From Microbacterium sp. 70-16 (GTDB lineage Bacteria; Actinomycetota; Actinomycetes; Actinomycetales; Microbacteriaceae): 64,000 bases of DNA. Each line of letters begins with the position of its first letter. Positions within the stretch are counted from its first letter, which is position 1. The position numbers and the translations under genes are program-made. Below, one piece after another: positions 60,400-64,000 of this stretch. The DNA lies in NCBI RefSeq assembly GCF_001898315.1, contig NZ_MKTQ01000009.1, positions 139,127 to 203,126 of the forward strand, in the 5' to 3' direction. Under the pieces are notes generated by a model. That model ran no database searches, had not been told where the DNA came from, and was given only the letters and a program-made list of their open reading frames with translations.

Positions 60400-61530
60400 A
60401 TGACCACGTCCGTCACCCCGGCCCAGGCCGCGCCACGGTCGTCCTCTCCCCGACGGGCCCGCTCCGGCGGGACCCGTCGGGGAGAGGGGACCGCCGGCTG
60501 GCTGTTCGTGTCGCCGGTCATCCTCATTCTGGGCATCTTCCTGTTCGTGCCCGTGCTCATGGCGCTGTGGGTCAGCTTCTCGGACTGGTCGGGCCGCGGC
60601 AGCCCCCTCTCCCCCTCCGTCGGCTTCGTCGGTCTCGACAACTACGCCGCCGTCACGACCGCTGGTGGCCTGCCGACGCGCGACTTCGGCATCGCCCTCC
60701 GCAACAACGCCTGGTACGTGCTGCTGGTCGTGCCGCTGCAGACGGCCATCGCCCTGATGCTCGCGGTCTTCGTGAGTCGCCGGATGCTCCGCGGCCGCGG
60801 CTTCTTCCGCACGGCGTTCTACTTCCCTTCGGTGACGAGCTCGGTCGCAATCACCGTGCTGTGGCTGTTCCTGTTCTCGTTCGCGGGGCCCGTCAACGCG
60901 ATCATCCAGTGGTTCGGCGGCACCGGCCCGAACTGGCTCAATGACCCGCGCGGCATCGTCCACGTCGCCCTCGGCAACGTCGGACTAGCCACCGGGCCCG
61001 ATTGGCTGACCAGCAACCGGTTCCTCGGCATCTCGTGGTGGGAGTGGACTGCCGGCCCCTCGATCGCGATGTTCGCGCTCATCCTGATGGCCGTCTTCAC
61101 GACGAGCGGCACCTTCATGCTGCTGTTCATCGCGGCGCTGCAGAACGTCGGCTATGAGCTGACCGAGGCGGCCATGATGGACGGTGCGAACGCGTGGCAG
61201 CGGTTCTGGCGCATCACGCTGCCGCAACTGCGGCCGACCCTGTTCACGGTCATCACGCTCGGACTGATCGGATGCTGGCAGGTATTCGACCAGATCTACA
61301 CCGGCACGCAGGGCGGGCCCGCGAAGACGACTGTGACGCCCGCGTACCTGTCGTACACGGCGGCGTTCCAGAACCAGAACTGGGGCATCGGCGCGGCGAT
61401 CGCGTTCATGCTGTTCCTCATCATCATCGTGTTCACGATCTTCCAGCGCTGGGTGCTGCGCGACCGGCCTGTCTCCAAGCGCCGCATCCGCGCGTACCAG
61501 CCCCGCTCTGCGAAGGAGGCCGTCCGATGA
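60400..61530 (+). CDS. Sugar ABC transporter permease (first subunit)
   Basis: 376-residue CUT1 permease with six helices after a positively charged, Ser/Arg-rich N-terminus (SSSPRRARSGGTRRGEGTAG). The EAA loop is TEAAMMDGANAWQRFWRITL. Shorter loop than MalF-type proteins, so it belongs to the MsmF/UgpA-like group. Follows the binding-protein gene by five bases. Its stop overlaps the next ATG (ATGA). Confidence 0.93.
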   Translation: MTTSVTPAQAAPRSSSPRRARSGGTRRGEGTAGWLFVSPVILILGIFLFVPVLMALWVSFSDWSGRGSPLSPSVGFVGLDNYAAVTTAGGLPTRDFGIALRNNAWYVLLVVPLQTAIALMLAVFVSRRMLRGRGFFRTAFYFPSVTSSVAITVLWLFLFSFAGPVNAIIQWFGGTGPNWLNDPRGIVHVALGNVGLATGPDWLTSNRFLGISWWEWTAGPSIAMFALILMAVFTTSGTFMLLFIAALQNVGYELTEAAMMDGANAWQRFWRITLPQLRPTLFTVITLGLIGCWQVFDQIYTGTQGGPAKTTVTPAYLSYTAAFQNQNWGIGAAIAFMLFLIIIVFTIFQRWVLRDRPVSKRRIRAYQPRSAKEAVR

Positions 61531-62426
61531 GCGTCACCACCGACGCCGCGGTCGAGGTCCGCTCCCCCGCCGCGACCCCACAAAGGCACCGGCTCAGCCC
61601 CCGCGATCGGCTCAACCAGACGGCGCTATACGTACTGCTCGCCGCCCTCGCGCTCATCTACATCTACCCGTTCCTGGTGCAGGTGGCGACGTCGTTCAAG
61701 ACCGAGCAGGAAGCGGCATCCGACCCCATCTCCCTCATTCCGCAGACGTTCACCTTCGCGGCCTACGAGCGGCTGTTCCTGCACAGCGACTTCCCGCTGT
61801 GGTTCGCGAACTCGGCGATCGTGACGATCTGCGTGACCCTAGGCCGCGTGTTCTTCGTGTCTCTCGCCGGCTATGCGCTCGCGCGACTGCGGTTCCGCGG
61901 TCGCAGCGTGGTGTTCGCCCTCGTCGTGGGCGTCATGGCCGTGCCGGCGGTGGTCCTGCTGATCCCGAAGTTCCTCGTGCTGCGCCAGCTCGGTCTGTAC
62001 GACTCGTACGCCGGCATGATCTTGCCGTTGCTGGTGGATGCCGCGGGGGTCTTCATCATGAAGAACTTCTTCGAGTCGATCCCGGCCTCGGTCGAAGAGC
62101 AGGCCCGCATCGACGGCGCGGGCACCTTCCGGGTGTTCTGGTCGGTCGTGCTGCCGATGGCGCGGCCCGCCCTCATCACGATCGTGATCCTGTCGTTCCA
62201 GGGGTCGTGGAACGAGCTGAGCCACTTCATCGTCTCGACGCAGTCGCCGGGGCTCACGACGCTCACGAAGGGCGTCGCGTCGCTCGCCTCAGGCCAGCTC
62301 AGTCAGGGCACCCAGTATCCGCTGAAACTCGCCGCGGCGGCGATCATGACGATTCCCGTCGCCGTGCTCTTCTTCATCTTCCAGCGGCGAATCATGAACA
62401 CCAGCGAAGGAGCCGTGAAGGGATGA
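61527..62426 (+). CDS. Sugar ABC transporter permease (second subunit)
   Basis: 299-residue CUT1 permease (MsmG/UgpE-like) with six helices. The EAA loop is EEQARIDGAGTFRVFWSVVL. Starts MSVTTDAAVEVRSPAATPQR and ends IMNTSEGAVKG, the usual C-terminal motif. ATG 61527 overlaps the upstream stop and its own stop overlaps the next ATG. No ATP-binding subunit is in the window. Confidence 0.93.
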   Translation: MSVTTDAAVEVRSPAATPQRHRLSPRDRLNQTALYVLLAALALIYIYPFLVQVATSFKTEQEAASDPISLIPQTFTFAAYERLFLHSDFPLWFANSAIVTICVTLGRVFFVSLAGYALARLRFRGRSVVFALVVGVMAVPAVVLLIPKFLVLRQLGLYDSYAGMILPLLVDAAGVFIMKNFFESIPASVEEQARIDGAGTFRVFWSVVLPMARPALITIVILSFQGSWNELSHFIVSTQSPGLTTLTKGVASLASGQLSQGTQYPLKLAAAAIMTIPVAVLFFIFQRRIMNTSEGAVKG

Positions 62427-64000
62427 CCGCGGGACTGCAGCCATTTCTCGATGACCGCACGATCGTGCTCGACGCGCCGACCCAGGCGTGGTCGGGGCGC
62501 GGCGGCGACATAGGCGACGCCCCGATCGACGGCGTCTACCACGGCGACACCCGATTCATCGGGGCGCTTGAGCTGACCTATGCGGCGGCCGACGGCGCCT
62601 TCGTGCGGCCCGAGTGGGTGCGCACGACCGCGGCGACCGCGTCGCGCGTGCGCTTCGACGGACTGCTGCGCGGCGTCGACGATGCGTGGCCCGATCCGAA
62701 GGTGCGGCTCGTGCGCGAGCGCGAGGTGCGCCACGGACGGATGACCGAGACGCTGACCGTGCGCTCGCACCTGGCTTCCGCCGTGACGGTGCGGCTGCAG
62801 CTGCGCGTGGATGCGCAGTTCGCGCCGCTGCAGGAGGTCAAGGCGGGCGCCGCCGCCGGCGACCCGGGCGCGCGCACCCCGCTGCCGGACGGCGTCGCGA
62901 TCGCGGCGGGCGCCCTGCGGCTCGAGCTCTCGGCATCCGGTGCGCAGGTCGGCAGCGACTCCGACGCGGTCGTGCTCGACTGGACCCTCGAGGTGCCCGC
63001 GTTCGGCACCGCGACGGCGACGTGGCACGCCGAGATGACGGATGCCGCGATCGTCGTCCGCGGCGTGACCGCACCCGCGCCCTGGCATACGCCGGGTCCC
63101 GTGCCGGGTGCGGATCCGCGCCTGGGCCGGTGGCTCGACCGCGCGTTGGGTGACCTCGCGGCGCTCCGCCTCGCTCTGCCCGACGCACCGGAAGATGTCT
63201 TCTTCGCGGCGGGTGCGCCGTGGTTCTTCACGCTGTTCGGTCGCGATTCGCTGTGGGCGGCGCGGCTCATCCTGCCGCTGGATGCCTCTGTCGCGGCATC
63301 CACCCTGCGCGTCCTCGCGCGCCTGCAAGGCACCGCGCACGACCCGCAGACGGCAGAGGATCCCGGCAAGATCATGCACGAGCTGCGCGCCGGGACCCTG
63401 TCGATGCCGGGCGAGGGGATCGTGCTGCCGCCGCTGTACTACGGCACCGTCGACGCGACGCCGCTGTGGGTGTGCCTGCTCGCCGATGTCGCCGACATCG
63501 CCGACGCGATGGCGCCCGGCGAGGTCGAGGCGCTGCTGCCGAACCTTGAGGCGGCGCTCGGGTGGATCCGGGCATCCGCCGGCGACGACGGGTTCCTCGA
63601 CTACATCGACGAGACGGGCCACGGCCTGTCGAACCAGGGGTGGAAAGATTCGGGCGACTCGATCCAGTGGCGCGACGGGTCGCTCGCGCAAGGGCCGATC
63701 GCGCTGTGCGAAGTGCAGGGGTACGCGTACGAGGCCGCGCTCGGCGGTGCCGGGTTGCTGGAGCGCTTCGGGCGGGGCGGCGCCGACGAGCTGCGGGCGT
63801 GGGCGGCGGCGCTCAAGCGGCGCTTCGCCGAGCGGTTCTGGGTCGAGACGCCGGAGGGCCGCTACCCCGCGATTGCGCTCGATCGTGACGGCCGGGCGGT
63901 CGACACACTGACCTCGAACATCGGGCACCTGCTCGGCACGGGCATCCTCGATCCCGCCGAGGAGGAGGCCGTGTCGGCCCTGCTGGTGGGGCGGAGCATG
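62423..64000 (+). CDS. Amylo-alpha-1,6-glucosidase-like / glycogen-debranching N-terminal domain protein, truncated by the right edge
   Basis: At least 525 codons, open at the right edge, with no signal peptide. The N-terminal beta domain has LQPFLDDRTIVLDAPTQAWS, HGDTRFIGALELTYAAADGA, and the second domain, an (alpha/alpha)6 barrel, begins near GRWLDRALGDLAALRLALPD, APWFFTLFGRDSLWAARLIL and QGWKDSGDSIQWRDGSLAQG, both diagnostic of the bacterial 'glycogen debranching N-terminal' and GH15/GDE-like enzymes. It is coupled to the permease (ATGA), so it probably degrades the imported oligosaccharide. Substrate linkage cannot be fixed from this. Confidence 0.9.
   Translation, partial: MTAGLQPFLDDRTIVLDAPTQAWSGRGGDIGDAPIDGVYHGDTRFIGALELTYAAADGAFVRPEWVRTTAATASRVRFDGLLRGVDDAWPDPKVRLVREREVRHGRMTETLTVRSHLASAVTVRLQLRVDAQFAPLQEVKAGAAAGDPGARTPLPDGVAIAAGALRLELSASGAQVGSDSDAVVLDWTLEVPAFGTATATWHAEMTDAAIVVRGVTAPAPWHTPGPVPGADPRLGRWLDRALGDLAALRLALPDAPEDVFFAAGAPWFFTLFGRDSLWAARLILPLDASVAASTLRVLARLQGTAHDPQTAEDPGKIMHELRAGTLSMPGEGIVLPPLYYGTVDATPLWVCLLADVADIADAMAPGEVEALLPNLEAALGWIRASAGDDGFLDYIDETGHGLSNQGWKDSGDSIQWRDGSLAQGPIALCEVQGYAYEAALGGAGLLERFGRGGADELRAWAAALKRRFAERFWVETPEGRYPAIALDRDGRAVDTLTSNIGHLLGTGILDPAEEEAVSALLVGRSM

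Overview
The window is very G+C-rich and densely coded, with many ATGA/TGATG stop-start overlaps. GGATGCC/GGCATCC is strikingly frequent on both strands. Gene content and protein style (short-form actinobacterial MetRS, class Ib nrdHIEF, Pmt-type protein O-mannosyltransferase, DUF222-HNH, CitMHS with a CitAB-type two-component system, full hut set, LacI-controlled CUT1 sugar ABC cassettes) point to an actinobacterium of the family Microbacteriaceae, most like Microbacterium. This placement is recognition, not a computed phylogeny. I saw no rRNA, tRNA, CRISPR array, insertion sequence or phage genes.

Layout. 1-3.3 kb: heme synthesis (hemE leftward and cut by the edge, hemA rightward from a shared promoter) with a LacI-type regulator coupled to hemA. 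3.4-5.6 kb: an MFS exporter, dispersed short repeats, a 73-bp tandem repeat and a vapBC toxin-antitoxin pair. 5.7-8.6 kb: leftward metG-tatD-nudix. 8.7-15.8 kb: a galactoside locus (LacI, paired operators, GH42 beta-galactosidase, binding protein and two permeases). 15.8-18.2 kb: rsmI and pmt, divergent with only 23 bp between start codons. 18.3-21.5 kb: four translationally coupled genes (WXG100-like helical protein, membrane-anchored serine hydrolase, lipoprotein, cytoplasmic protein) that look like an uncharacterised cell-envelope or type VII-like cassette; this is the best candidate for an undescribed system. 21.5-32.6 kb: hrpA with repeat-derived in-frame inserts, housekeeping enzymes, an NYN-LOTUS RNA-binding protein, an HNH protein and an MHS transporter ending in a 21-bp perfect hairpin. 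32.7-33.6 kb: two small secreted-protein genes of lower G+C, probably acquired. 33.7-37.8 kb: a citrate transporter divergent from a citrate-type two-component system whose kinase carries an in-frame amber codon after its first membrane segment. 38-41.8 kb: DUF4921/GalT-like protein, RsmC/RlmG-like methyltransferase, MarR, VOC and DUF3817 proteins. 42-46 kb: nrdHIEF. 46.3-51.3 kb: MFS, acyl-CoA dehydrogenase, CsoR-like regulator, DUF445 and GGCT proteins. 51.3-58 kb: histidine degradation (hutG, sixA, hutIUH, IclR regulator) with duplicated operator palindromes. 58-64 kb: a second LacI/ABC sugar cassette ending in an amylo-alpha-1,6-glucosidase-like enzyme cut by the right edge.

How genes work together. 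The two sugar loci each pair a LacI repressor with two matching palindromes, an importer and a cytoplasmic glycosidase. HutH, HutU, HutI and HutG together take histidine to glutamate and formamide under an IclR regulator. The citrate transporter probably depends on the adjacent two-component system, now in doubt because of the amber codon. Many genes have a TAnnnT hexamer 6-8 bases before the start codon, which indicates widespread leaderless transcription.
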